Positions 26,814 to 34,558 of a stretch of 43,728 nt of DNA are shown piece after piece; the first letter of the stretch is position 1, and the number at the start of each line of letters is the position of its first letter. Location of the stretch: the IMG/VR virus record IMGVR_UViG_3300010158_000128, positions 1 to 43,728 of that record, one strand, 5' to 3'. Under the pieces are notes generated by a model. It saw only the letters and a list, made by a program, of their open reading frames with translations. It ran no database searches and had not been told where the DNA came from. The translations under genes and the position numbers were made by a program. The stretch is from a virus.

Positions 26814-28483
26814 TGAGTTATACTATAATTAAAACAGATGGAACAACATTAACACAATTAGTGGATGGTGATGTAGATCAAACTGCAACAGACATTACCT
26901 TAATTGGAAAAAATGCCAGCGGATATGGAACTTATGTAAACGATAATTTTGTTTGGTTATTAGAAAATTTTGCTAACACGGCCCAACCCAATCATCCGAT
27001 AACTGGTCAATTATGGTTTGACACGAGTGAAAACAGATTAAAAGTTTATGATGGTACTGTTTTTAAAGTTAGTGGCGGCACAATTGTTTCTCCGACTGTG
27101 CCAAGTAGTATTTCAGCAGGCGACATATGGATTGACAGTACTCGCCAGCAACTTTATTTTAATGACGGAACATCAACAAAACTTGCAGGCCCATTATGGA
27201 CAGCAACTCAGGGCACTACTGGATTTTATACAGAAGATATAGTTGATTCGGTTGGTGTTAGTCATACTGTTTTAAGACTCAGCGTAGCTGGCACTCCTAT
27301 CGGTATTTTTAGTAAAGATACATTTACTCCTGCAAGTAATATTGCAGGATATACTGGAGTTGTGTATACGGGATTCAATGCAGGAACATATTCCAATATT
27401 AAATTGCACAGTCCAGTTACACAAGCAGATTATTTGTTATCTGCTGACGGAGTTACTCGCAAAACTGCTGCCAACTTCCTTTCAACAACGGATAGTTCTG
27501 CTACAACCGGCACAATTACTATTCAAAATGCAATTCCTTTAGTATTAGGAGAAGGTTCTAGTACAGAGTTCAACGCCACTACATCAATTTTTCAAGTTAA
27601 ATCAAACACTCCTAATCAGAATTATGGTATTAATTTACTCAGCGGAACAGGACTCGATACTGCATTTTTCATTAACGCCACTACTAAACGAACTGGCATA
27701 TACACTAACTTACCAACAGCCTCATTAGATGTTAACGGAAATGCAAGAATCCGAGGAGATTTAATTGTTGAAGGTGCAACAACTACAATCAATACTACAA
27801 ATTTAGAAATTGCTGATAAAATGATTGTATTAGGCAAGACTGCATTGCCCACTAATATTACAGCAGAAGCAGGCGGGATTACACTGGCCGCTGGCACAGA
27901 CGGCGACAAAACAATATCGTGGTTATCTGCAACTGCTAGCTGGACAAGTTCAGAAAACATTAATTTAGCTGCCGGAAAATCATATAAAATTAACGGATTT
28001 GATGCACTAACAGGTAGTAGTTTAGGAACATATATTACAAGTGCTCCTGGTCTAACAAGCGTAGGTGATTTAGTCAGTGTTCAAGCAGGCAATTTAAAAA
28101 TAGCTGATAATATTCTTTATTATAATAACATAACCCAAGCTGACGGCGATGTTATGATAACACCTAAAGGATTAGGTACGGTAGACGTAAGCGGACACCG
28201 TATAACATCATTAGATTTACCAATATTTGATACAGATGCTACAAATAAAACATATGTGGATGTTAAGGTTAGATCTGCACCTTTAGCACTATCTCTAACT
28301 GTACCTCTAGGTTATAGAAATGATCAAATAGCTACAAATTACTTGTCTTTGGTGTTTGACCCAGCTGATCACGAATATAATACAAAAGCCAACATTGTTG
28401 TCACTGAAGTGTCTGGCACCACAGAAATAAGGCAGTTCCAGTTATTAGCTGGAGTATGGCAGTGGCAAACTAATTTGCCTTAA
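26813..28483 (+). CDS. Tail fibre, second member of the shared-N-terminus set
   Basis: 556 residues. The N-terminal module repeats that of the preceding fibre: LIGKNASGYGTYVNDNFVWL, LLENFANTAQPNHPITGQLW, GDIWIDSTRQQLYFNDGT. The middle has ASLDVNGNARIRGDLIVEGA followed by TTTINTTNLEIADKMIVLG, the fibre shaft signature widespread in T4-like cyanophages (NLTVNGTTTTLNT type). The last about 100 residues contain DTDATNKTYVDVKVRSAPLA, a common trimeric fibre segment, and a short beta domain, with no collar or His-x-His motif. The start overlaps the previous stop by one base with no good ribosome site, so translation is probably coupled. It may be a structural shaft or an alternative adhesin. Confidence 0.72.
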   Translation: MSYTIIKTDGTTLTQLVDGDVDQTATDITLIGKNASGYGTYVNDNFVWLLENFANTAQPNHPITGQLWFDTSENRLKVYDGTVFKVSGGTIVSPTVPSSISAGDIWIDSTRQQLYFNDGTSTKLAGPLWTATQGTTGFYTEDIVDSVGVSHTVLRLSVAGTPIGIFSKDTFTPASNIAGYTGVVYTGFNAGTYSNIKLHSPVTQADYLLSADGVTRKTAANFLSTTDSSATTGTITIQNAIPLVLGEGSSTEFNATTSIFQVKSNTPNQNYGINLLSGTGLDTAFFINATTKRTGIYTNLPTASLDVNGNARIRGDLIVEGATTTINTTNLEIADKMIVLGKTALPTNITAEAGGITLAAGTDGDKTISWLSATASWTSSENINLAAGKSYKINGFDALTGSSLGTYITSAPGLTSVGDLVSVQAGNLKIADNILYYNNITQADGDVMITPKGLGTVDVSGHRITSLDLPIFDTDATNKTYVDVKVRSAPLALSLTVPLGYRNDQIATNYLSLVFDPADHEYNTKANIVVTEVSGTTEIRQFQLLAGVWQWQTNLP

Positions 28484-28490
28484 CAAATAG

Positions 28491-28498
28491 AATAAATA
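28491..28498 (+). promoter_or_regulatory. Late-promoter-like AATAAATA upstream of the third fibre
   Basis: AATAAATA followed by CTG lies 7 bases after the preceding stop and 23 bases before the next start. An AAGGAA ribosome site lies between. It lacks the upstream TAAACTACG string seen at 70 and 5924, so support is weaker than for the other three. Confidence 0.4.
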
Positions 28499-28521
28499 CT
28501 GTAGAATAAGGAACAAGTGAG

Positions 28522-30018
28522 ATGTCATATACAATAACTAGAACAAATGGAGCACAGGTTGCAGTGGTTGCGGACGGCACCATCGATGCAACTCTTGATC
28601 TGAAATTAATTGGTAAGAATTATGCCGGTTACGGTGGCGTACAAAACGAAAATTTTGTATATTTGCTGGAAAATTTTGCATCAAATAACCCTCCTCCCAG
28701 AGCAATTTCTGGTCAAATCTGGTTTGATAGCAGTTCTAGTAAATTAAAATTTTATGACGGAGTTAAATTCCGTACAACAGGCGGTGCCGAGATCAGTGCA
28801 ACTGCTCCGACAGGGCTAACTGTTGGAGATTTTTGGTTTGATACCACTAATAAACAGTTATATGCTTGGGACGGTGCAACATACACACTAATTGGCCCAC
28901 AGGGCGTAGCTGGTTCTCAAACAGTTACACAAATGCGTTCAATTAGTTTATTGGATACTGCCGGGCACCCACATGCAGTCATCCAAGCAATTGATGATGA
29001 TGTTACAATATTTACAATTAGTACTACAAATTTTACGTTAAATGCAGTAAACCCAATTGATGGCTTTGAAAATATACACCAAGGTGTTACATTATGTTAT
29101 ACTAATGATGACGGTGTAAGCAATTTAGGACAAACACAAACAGGACACAGATTTTGGGGAACTGCCACAGACAGTGAAAGACTAGGCGGCCTAACAGCAA
29201 GTTCTTTTATTCAAACAAATAATGCAACTTTTGGTAATCCTGTTCATTTTGCACATTCGGGATTCACAGTTGGCGATCCACAAGCATTGCTTCGTATTTT
29301 TAATGATTCTGAAACGACGCCGACAATTCAAAATCAACAAGGTAAAGACATTGTCTTTAAAACAACTGTTTCGGGAACTCCAACCACATCAAATATTAAA
29401 TTCACAGGCCGCACCGATACCACATATGTGGATATATTACCTAGCACAACCTTAGTATCAAATATTGGATCTTTAGATTTTTACTTTAATCGAATATATG
29501 CTGATAAATTTAAAGGGACTGCGGATAAAGCCGACTTATTAAGTGTTAATGGTAATTATCGTTCTGCTAGTACTGATTCTAGTACTAATACTATTGCCGC
29601 CAGAGATGTTAATGGTTATATAAATGCAGTAGTATTTCAAGGTGTTGCAACCAGTGCTAATTATGCTGACTTGGCAGAGAAATACCTTGCTGATCAAGAA
29701 TATGAAGTTGGAACAGTTTTAATGGTAGGTGGCGAAAAAGAAGTTACCTCTGCCCAAGTTGGATTCCGTGCATTAGGTGCAGTCTCTGCTAACCCAGCAT
29801 ATATGATGAATAGTGCATTAGAAGGCGGAACGTATGTTGCTCTTAAAGGTCGTGTTCCTGTTAAGGTAATTGGATCTGTTATTAAAGGTCAACGTTTGGT
29901 AGCTGGTGCAAACGGAACAGCACAATCCGCAATGGGCAATACTGCTGATGTATTTGCAATTGCATTGGAAACAAATAACGACCCATTGGTTAAACTTATA
30001 GAATGTGTTATTTTATAA
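28522..30018 (+). CDS. Tail fibre, third member, with distinct C-terminal domain
   Basis: 498 residues. The same N-terminal module opens it: LKLIGKNYAGYGGVQNENFV, YLLENFASNNPPPRAISGQI, GDFWFDTTNKQLYAWDGA. A shaft segment ILPSTTLVSNIGSLDFYFNR, then IYADKFKG, matches one in the first fibre. After a GYINAVVFQGVATSANYADL linker comes a beta domain of about 110 residues (ADLAEKYLADQEYEVGTVLM to FAIALETNNDPLVKLIECVI). It resembles C-terminal domains of cyanophage fibres and loosely the peptidase-G2-type autocleaving domain of fibre proteins; I cannot confirm a cleavage site. It has its own AATAAATA motif and AAGGAA ribosome site. Confidence 0.7.
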   Translation: MSYTITRTNGAQVAVVADGTIDATLDLKLIGKNYAGYGGVQNENFVYLLENFASNNPPPRAISGQIWFDSSSSKLKFYDGVKFRTTGGAEISATAPTGLTVGDFWFDTTNKQLYAWDGATYTLIGPQGVAGSQTVTQMRSISLLDTAGHPHAVIQAIDDDVTIFTISTTNFTLNAVNPIDGFENIHQGVTLCYTNDDGVSNLGQTQTGHRFWGTATDSERLGGLTASSFIQTNNATFGNPVHFAHSGFTVGDPQALLRIFNDSETTPTIQNQQGKDIVFKTTVSGTPTTSNIKFTGRTDTTYVDILPSTTLVSNIGSLDFYFNRIYADKFKGTADKADLLSVNGNYRSASTDSSTNTIAARDVNGYINAVVFQGVATSANYADLAEKYLADQEYEVGTVLMVGGEKEVTSAQVGFRALGAVSANPAYMMNSALEGGTYVALKGRVPVKVIGSVIKGQRLVAGANGTAQSAMGNTADVFAIALETNNDPLVKLIECVIL

Positions 30019-30050
30019 TGATAACTATACTTGTAGATAAAGGATAACTC

Positions 30051-30944
30051 ATGGCAGGCTTTGGCACACAGATTATAGCAACAGATTATAATGCTATACA
30101 ATCAAAAGTAAGTAATATTTTAGGAACAGGATCTGCCGACTACGGTTATGGACAAGCATTAACCAGTTCTCAAGTTGCCAGAAACAATAAAATTACAGTT
30201 ACACAATGGAATAATTTAAGAAACGATCTTCTTAAAGCAAGGCAACACCAAACAGGTAATAATGAAGGCGGATTATTAGTATTGCCAACTACTAGTACAA
30301 CAATCAAAGAAGTAGATCGTGCCGCTTACAATACGTTTGCAGATATTTCTACTAGTAATCGATTGACAATTCCTCCAGCTACACAAGGATCGTTGGCAAA
30401 CTTTACCATAGCCACTAGAACTAGTCCTTGGGCTTCTACAATTAGCCATACTGTTACTATTACATTCGCATCTGCTGATGATGCACGTTTTTATTTTAAT
30501 AGCGGCGGGAATTTTAAATTTAGTGCCAGTTTTACAAATTATACTAATGACACTAGTTATCTTGTTAATAGATCCTGGGCAACATTGTTAACCAACATGG
30601 GTATTATATCAATGAGTGCTAATACTACTACTAATACAGGTACAGGTACTCCGCAAAATATTGGATGGTATAACTTAACAACTACTAATCAGTTAATTTT
30701 TACAAAATTTGTTGATTCAGCCGATAGCCAATATTCTCCAAACCAATATGATTTATATGCTAGACGAGATGCAGGTTCTACTCAAGTTATATTCACACCA
30801 ACTTTTTCTTATACAGCCGCAGGTGCCGGCGGATATGCATATGAGCCAGCAAATGGTACATTGACTAGCATTCCTCAACAATACTATGCTACCGGATCTA
30901 ATGTATCGGTAACTCCTCCTACTGCTGTAGTTTCAGCTTTATAA
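30051..30944 (+). CDS. Conserved virion structural protein, fibre-associated
   Basis: 297 residues. The N-terminus (about 1-70) has a clear pattern, IIATDYNAIQSKVSNILGTG, then YGYGQALTSSQVARNNKIT and QWNNLRNDLLKARQHQTG, seen in virion proteins of marine T4-like phages. The remaining about 220 residues are a Thr/Ser-rich beta domain with SHTVTITFASADDARFYFNS and SPNQYDLYARRDAGSTQV, ending in a low-complexity GAGGYAYEPANG stretch. It could be an adhesin tip or particle decoration. An AAAGGAT ribosome site precedes the start. It is the last gene of the structural block before a host-type promoter. Role inferred from neighbours. Confidence 0.55.
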   Translation: MAGFGTQIIATDYNAIQSKVSNILGTGSADYGYGQALTSSQVARNNKITVTQWNNLRNDLLKARQHQTGNNEGGLLVLPTTSTTIKEVDRAAYNTFADISTSNRLTIPPATQGSLANFTIATRTSPWASTISHTVTITFASADDARFYFNSGGNFKFSASFTNYTNDTSYLVNRSWATLLTNMGIISMSANTTTNTGTGTPQNIGWYNLTTTNQLIFTKFVDSADSQYSPNQYDLYARRDAGSTQVIFTPTFSYTAAGAGGYAYEPANGTLTSIPQQYYATGSNVSVTPPTAVVSAL

Positions 30945-30955
30945 CTCTAAATTCG

Positions 30956-30984
30956 TTGACTAGATAATTAAAGTAGTGTATTAT
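30956..30984 (+). promoter_or_regulatory. Host sigma70-type promoter for the glycosyltransferase operon
   Basis: TTGACT at 30956-30961, a 17-base spacer, and TATTAT at 30979-30984 make a good vegetative promoter 19 bases before the start at 31004. TATACT at 30982-30987 is an alternative -10 with a poorer 20-base spacer. A GGAG ribosome site lies at 30994-30997. A 7-base dyad overlaps the -10 (see 30971-30991). Confidence 0.6.
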
Positions 30985-30991
30985 ACTACTT
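30971..30991. repeat. Inverted repeat overlapping the -10 region
   Basis: AAGTAGT (30971-30977) and ACTACTT (30985-30991) are perfect reverse complements around GTATTAT, which holds most of the -10. This could be an operator, or a weak hairpin ending the fibre transcripts, though no T-run follows. Confidence 0.6.
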
Positions 30992-31003
30992 GCGGAGTTA
31001 CCT

Positions 31004-31354
31004 ATGGACGAACGAATTGAGAAAGCGTTTGAAACAGCCAATTACATGGCTACGTTATCAAACCAACGAAGAATTATATTAGAAGAATTTAATCAACAGT
31101 TAATATACTATATTAACGGTGCTGTATTTAAAATTGACAGCAATTTGATTACTTATATCAAGACTGTGCTAGATCTTGGACATACAACTGATGTTGTTTT
31201 TGTCGATTCGAACAATTCACCTGTGCAAATTCAAGATGTCCAAGCATTTTTTGATGCTGTTACTGAACAGTATTTTCTTGCGTTGAATACATATTCAAAT
31301 AAATTTTCCGAAATTAAGAAACAACGTAAAATACAGGGCCTAATTGAATTATGA
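31004..31354 (+). CDS. Small conserved phage protein, function unknown
   Basis: 116 residues. It is mostly helical by eye: a charged N-terminal helix (DERIEKAFETANYMATLSNQ), a short beta segment TTDVVFVDSNNSPVQIQD in the middle, and a C-terminal helix ending NKFSEIKKQRKIQGLIEL. No catalytic motif, signal peptide or membrane segment is visible. It is the first gene after a sigma70-type promoter with a GGAG ribosome site, and its TGA overlaps the next start (ATGA), so it is translated together with the glycosyltransferases. A regulatory or accessory role in that operon is possible, but I do not recognise it. Confidence 0.6.
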   Translation: MDERIEKAFETANYMATLSNQRRIILEEFNQQLIYYINGAVFKIDSNLITYIKTVLDLGHTTDVVFVDSNNSPVQIQDVQAFFDAVTEQYFLALNTYSNKFSEIKKQRKIQGLIEL

Positions 31355-32199
31355 AATGTGGAGCAGTAATATTTGCCCAGAATAATTCTGCAATAGACTA
31401 TGTCAAAATGGCAGCTTTTGCGGCCACTCGCATAGATAAATTTTTAAAAATTCCAGTAACATTGATTACAGATAGTAAAGGGTGGTTACTGGAAAGTCAA
31501 CCCGATCATGTATTTGATCGAATAGTCGAAATTCCTAATAATGCGGCATTTCATACACGCAGATTTAATGATGGCTCGTTATCTTCTAGGATACTCGATT
31601 GGAAAAACATGTCGAGAAGTCAAGTATACGACTTAACACCTTATGATAGAACTTTGGTAATTGATAGTGATTACATAATTAATTCGTCGGTTCTTGCAGG
31701 TGCATTAACACATGATGCAAATTTACAAATATACAAAGATAGTTTAGATATTTCTAACTGGCGTACAAATAAAGAATACCTTAGAATCAATCCGTATTCT
31801 ATTCCGTTTTATTGGGCTACTACTTTCATATTTGAAAAAAATCCAGTAATGAAAACATTTTTTGATTTAGTAGAATATATAAAATTAAATTGGAACTATT
31901 TCAGAACTTTGTACAGTATTGAATCTCCTACATTTAGAAATGATTTTGCTTTTAGTATTGCTATACATATCATGAACGGTAAAATTAATGGCACATTTGC
32001 AGATGAATTGCCGGGTAAAATGATTTATTCAACTGACCGTGATGTTCTCATTACTATAGATGATACTACTCTAAAATTCCTCTTAGAAAAACAAGATTAT
32101 CTCGGAGAATATACTGCGGCAAAAACAAAAGATGTTGATGTCCATGTTATGAATAAGTCTAGTTTAAGTCGTTTTATTGATGGAGGTACAGGTGTCTAA
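31351..32199 (+). CDS. Glycosyltransferase-like protein (GT8/GT-A type), first copy
   Basis: 282 residues. GT-A fold features: an N-terminal strand-helix MKCGAVIFAQNNSAIDYVKM, a second strand IPVTLITDS, then YDRTLVIDSDYIIN with a DxD-type motif (DSD, 105-107) that would bind the metal and sugar nucleotide. The downstream PFYWATTFIFEKNPVMKTFF part resembles acceptor-side sequence of such enzymes. It is related to the next gene: LAQNTDTVDYIKQ against FAQNNSAIDYVKM, with the DxD at a similar place. The start overlaps the previous stop by 4 bases and the end overlaps the next gene by 8. The acceptor (virion protein, host glycan or modified DNA base) cannot be told from sequence. Confidence 0.6.
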   Translation: MKCGAVIFAQNNSAIDYVKMAAFAATRIDKFLKIPVTLITDSKGWLLESQPDHVFDRIVEIPNNAAFHTRRFNDGSLSSRILDWKNMSRSQVYDLTPYDRTLVIDSDYIINSSVLAGALTHDANLQIYKDSLDISNWRTNKEYLRINPYSIPFYWATTFIFEKNPVMKTFFDLVEYIKLNWNYFRTLYSIESPTFRNDFAFSIAIHIMNGKINGTFADELPGKMIYSTDRDVLITIDDTTLKFLLEKQDYLGEYTAAKTKDVDVHVMNKSSLSRFIDGGTGV

Positions 32200-33037
32200 A
32201 GGGTTCTTAGTACTTGCACAAAATACAGATACTGTTGATTATATCAAGCAGGCATATGCATTGGCATTGTCCATTAAATATAGTCAAAAATCTGTGTCGT
32301 TAATATCGTTAGTTACAAATGATAAAGTTCCAAAAAAATACAAATCAGTATTTGATCAAATTATTCCAATTCCAGGAAATGATGATGCGGTTGACAAAGA
32401 ATGGAAAGTTGAAAATCGTTGGAAATTATATCACGCAAGTCCTTATGACGAAACTATCATTTTAGATACTGATATGCTGTTGTTAGATGATATTTCTTCT
32501 TGGTGGGATTATTGCGGACATTTTAATATTAGATTTTGTTCCACCGTTAAAAACTACAAATTAGAAACGATTGTGGATACGGTACATCGTAAAGCATTTG
32601 TTTCTAACAACTTATCTAATCCTTATTTTGCATTACACTATTTTAAGAAATGCAAAGAGAGTCTTGATTTTTATAAAGTTCTAGAATTTGTGTGTAACAA
32701 CTGGGAATGGGCATATTCTAAATTTGCACCAGTAGATTATCAACCCTGGTTGAGTATGGATTTAGCCAGTGCTGTTACAATTGAAATGGCCGGCATGCAA
32801 GATGATATGTTTGATATAAATTCTCCGTTGAATTTTGTGCATATGAAAACTCCGTTACAATCCTGGCCAATATCTCCAGTAAGCTGGCAAGATACCGTTC
32901 CGTATGTATTGACATCTACTGGAAAATTAATTGTTGGAAATATTAAACAGCCTGCTTTATTTCATTATGTAGAAAAAAACTTTCTAACAGATAGCATACT
33001 TGATAGATTACAGGAATTAGCACATGAAACGTACTAA
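32192..33037 (+). CDS. Glycosyltransferase-like protein (GT8/GT-A type), second copy
   Basis: 281 residues from a GTG start at 32192, chosen because GGAGG (32182-32186) lies 5 bases upstream; TTG 32177 and ATG 32180 lack a ribosome site. The N-terminus KGFLVLAQNTDTVDYIKQAY matches that of the preceding gene. YDETIILDTDMLLLDD carries the DxD motif (DTD, about 92-94). Further on are KWKLYHASPYDE-like context before the DxD and HMKTPLQSWPISPVSWQD near the C-terminus, where GT8 relatives often place a His for the metal. Reading 8 bases over the upstream stop suggests coupled expression. It is probably a sugar transferase acting together with its neighbour, or a partner for a second sugar. Confidence 0.6.
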   Translation: MSKGFLVLAQNTDTVDYIKQAYALALSIKYSQKSVSLISLVTNDKVPKKYKSVFDQIIPIPGNDDAVDKEWKVENRWKLYHASPYDETIILDTDMLLLDDISSWWDYCGHFNIRFCSTVKNYKLETIVDTVHRKAFVSNNLSNPYFALHYFKKCKESLDFYKVLEFVCNNWEWAYSKFAPVDYQPWLSMDLASAVTIEMAGMQDDMFDINSPLNFVHMKTPLQSWPISPVSWQDTVPYVLTSTGKLIVGNIKQPALFHYVEKNFLTDSILDRLQELAHETY

Positions 33038-33662
33038 AGATTGTCTTACACCAGAAGAAATTGCAGCCTCAACTGCACCTACAGTACAAAACTACAGATG
33101 CTATTTTGATATTAAAACAGGCGATATACTGTCTATTTCAAACGAAGAAAATAACTTTTATGAAAATGGTATTGTAATAGATTATCCGTTGTATGAAAAA
33201 TTTGTGACAGGTGTAGAGCATTTTAAAGATTGGACAGTAACAAGAACAAAAAATCCTGATAGTGAATCAGGCTTAGAAATTGTTCCAAAAATGCAACAAG
33301 AGTTATTTTTTAAAAACAACATGTTTGAATGGATTACTGCCAAGGCCAATAAAAAGACAGAATTAATAATACACTGGGTAGCCTCTGATAATATGTGGAT
33401 TTTTTTAATATCTGATAAAGTTAGACAACAGTATTATGATAATAAGTATCCAATGGGAATGCTGACATTTTTTATTACAATGGAAACTGATTTTGATTTT
33501 TTAATTAGAACAATTACCATTAACGTAAAAGATCTAGTATCAGATAAAGTACATGTTCCTTTTACAACCAGTATAGAAGAAAATATAGATAAAATTTCAA
33601 TATCTACTAAATCTTTATTTTCATCGTATGGATTAACAATTTGGAAGAAAAACAAAGAATGA
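33024..33662 (+). CDS. Unknown protein inside the glycosyltransferase operon
   Basis: 212 residues. The N-terminus MKRTKDCLTPEEIAASTAPT is followed by a beta-rich stretch NYRCYFDIKTGDILSISNEE. The middle has ELIIHWVASDNMWIFLISDK, and the C-terminal part MLTFFITMETDFDFLIRTIT looks hydrophobic but broken by charges, so I do not call it a membrane segment. No DxD or other catalytic motif is seen. It overlaps the upstream gene by 14 bases and the downstream start by 4 (ATGA), and it sits exactly between the two pairs of glycosyltransferases. It may be a target, partner or carrier for them. I do not recognise the family. Confidence 0.6.
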   Translation: MKRTKDCLTPEEIAASTAPTVQNYRCYFDIKTGDILSISNEENNFYENGIVIDYPLYEKFVTGVEHFKDWTVTRTKNPDSESGLEIVPKMQQELFFKNNMFEWITAKANKKTELIIHWVASDNMWIFLISDKVRQQYYDNKYPMGMLTFFITMETDFDFLIRTITINVKDLVSDKVHVPFTTSIEENIDKISISTKSLFSSYGLTIWKKNKE

Positions 33663-34558
33663 GCAAAACAATAAAAATTATAGATCAAGACATTATTTTC
33701 CTCAGTTATGACGAGCCTAATGCTGAAAAACATTACGCAGATTTGGTTGCTAAAGTGCCATGGGCAAAACGTGTACATGGTGTCAAAGGCAGTGATGCCG
33801 CACACAAGGCCTGTGCCGCAAAATGCGAAACTGAATATTTTGTCACAGTAGACGGTGATAATATCATTGACCCTAAATTTTTAGAAGTTGAGATCAATCT
33901 AGATGATTTAGGATTAACATCTAACCATGTGTTCAGTTGGTGCGGAAAAGTACATGTAAATGATCTCATGTATGGCAATGGTGGCCTTAAAATGTGGACA
34001 CCTAAGTTTGTTAATGAGATGAAAACGCATGAAAATTCAGATGCTAATGACACTAAAGGTCTAGTAGAGTTTTGTTTTGATGACAAATATTATCAATTTA
34101 ACGAAAATTACAGTGAAAGTTTTACCAATGCAACTCCGTTTCAAGCATGGCGTGCGGGATTCAGAGAAGGTGTTAAAATGAGTTTAGATCAAGGTGCCAA
34201 AGTAAAAGATCTTAAAAATATATGGTGGCAAAATTATCACCGATTATTAGTTTGGTGCAACATTGGTGCTGATGTCACTAACGGATTGTGGAGTATGCAC
34301 GGTGCCAGAGAAGGTGCATACTTGACTAATTGTACAGATTGGGATTACAGCAATGTGCGTGATTTTGATTGGCTCACAAAAGAGTGGGAAGAAAAATACA
34401 GCAAGATTACAGACAAAATGTTGCCCTATGAAATTATGGGACTGGGAGAAACTTTAATTCGTGAATGTGGATTAGAGCTTAGTAACATTGATGCAAGTGG
34501 TAGTAAATTTTTTAAAACTGTGTTCAACAACACTCCCAGAATTATAAGGAAGCGATAA
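33659..34558 (+). CDS. Glycosyltransferase-like protein (GT2/GT-A type), first copy
   Basis: 299 residues from ATG 33659, which overlaps the upstream TGA (ATGA); a TTG 18 bases earlier is less likely. DIIFLSYDEPNAEKHYADLV (11-30) is the N-terminal strand and nucleotide loop typical of family 2 transferases. VKGSDAAHKACAAKCETEYF leads to VTVDGDNIID with the DxD (DGD, 65-67). VNDLMYGNGGLKMWTP (about 100-115) is the acceptor-side segment shared with the next gene. The C-terminal module (about 161-257) contains FQAWRAGFREGVKM and an aromatic-rich helix run; the neighbour has two versions of it. The stop overlaps the next start by 1 base. Substrate unknown. Confidence 0.65.
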   Translation: MSKTIKIIDQDIIFLSYDEPNAEKHYADLVAKVPWAKRVHGVKGSDAAHKACAAKCETEYFVTVDGDNIIDPKFLEVEINLDDLGLTSNHVFSWCGKVHVNDLMYGNGGLKMWTPKFVNEMKTHENSDANDTKGLVEFCFDDKYYQFNENYSESFTNATPFQAWRAGFREGVKMSLDQGAKVKDLKNIWWQNYHRLLVWCNIGADVTNGLWSMHGAREGAYLTNCTDWDYSNVRDFDWLTKEWEEKYSKITDKMLPYEIMGLGETLIRECGLELSNIDASGSKFFKTVFNNTPRIIRKR

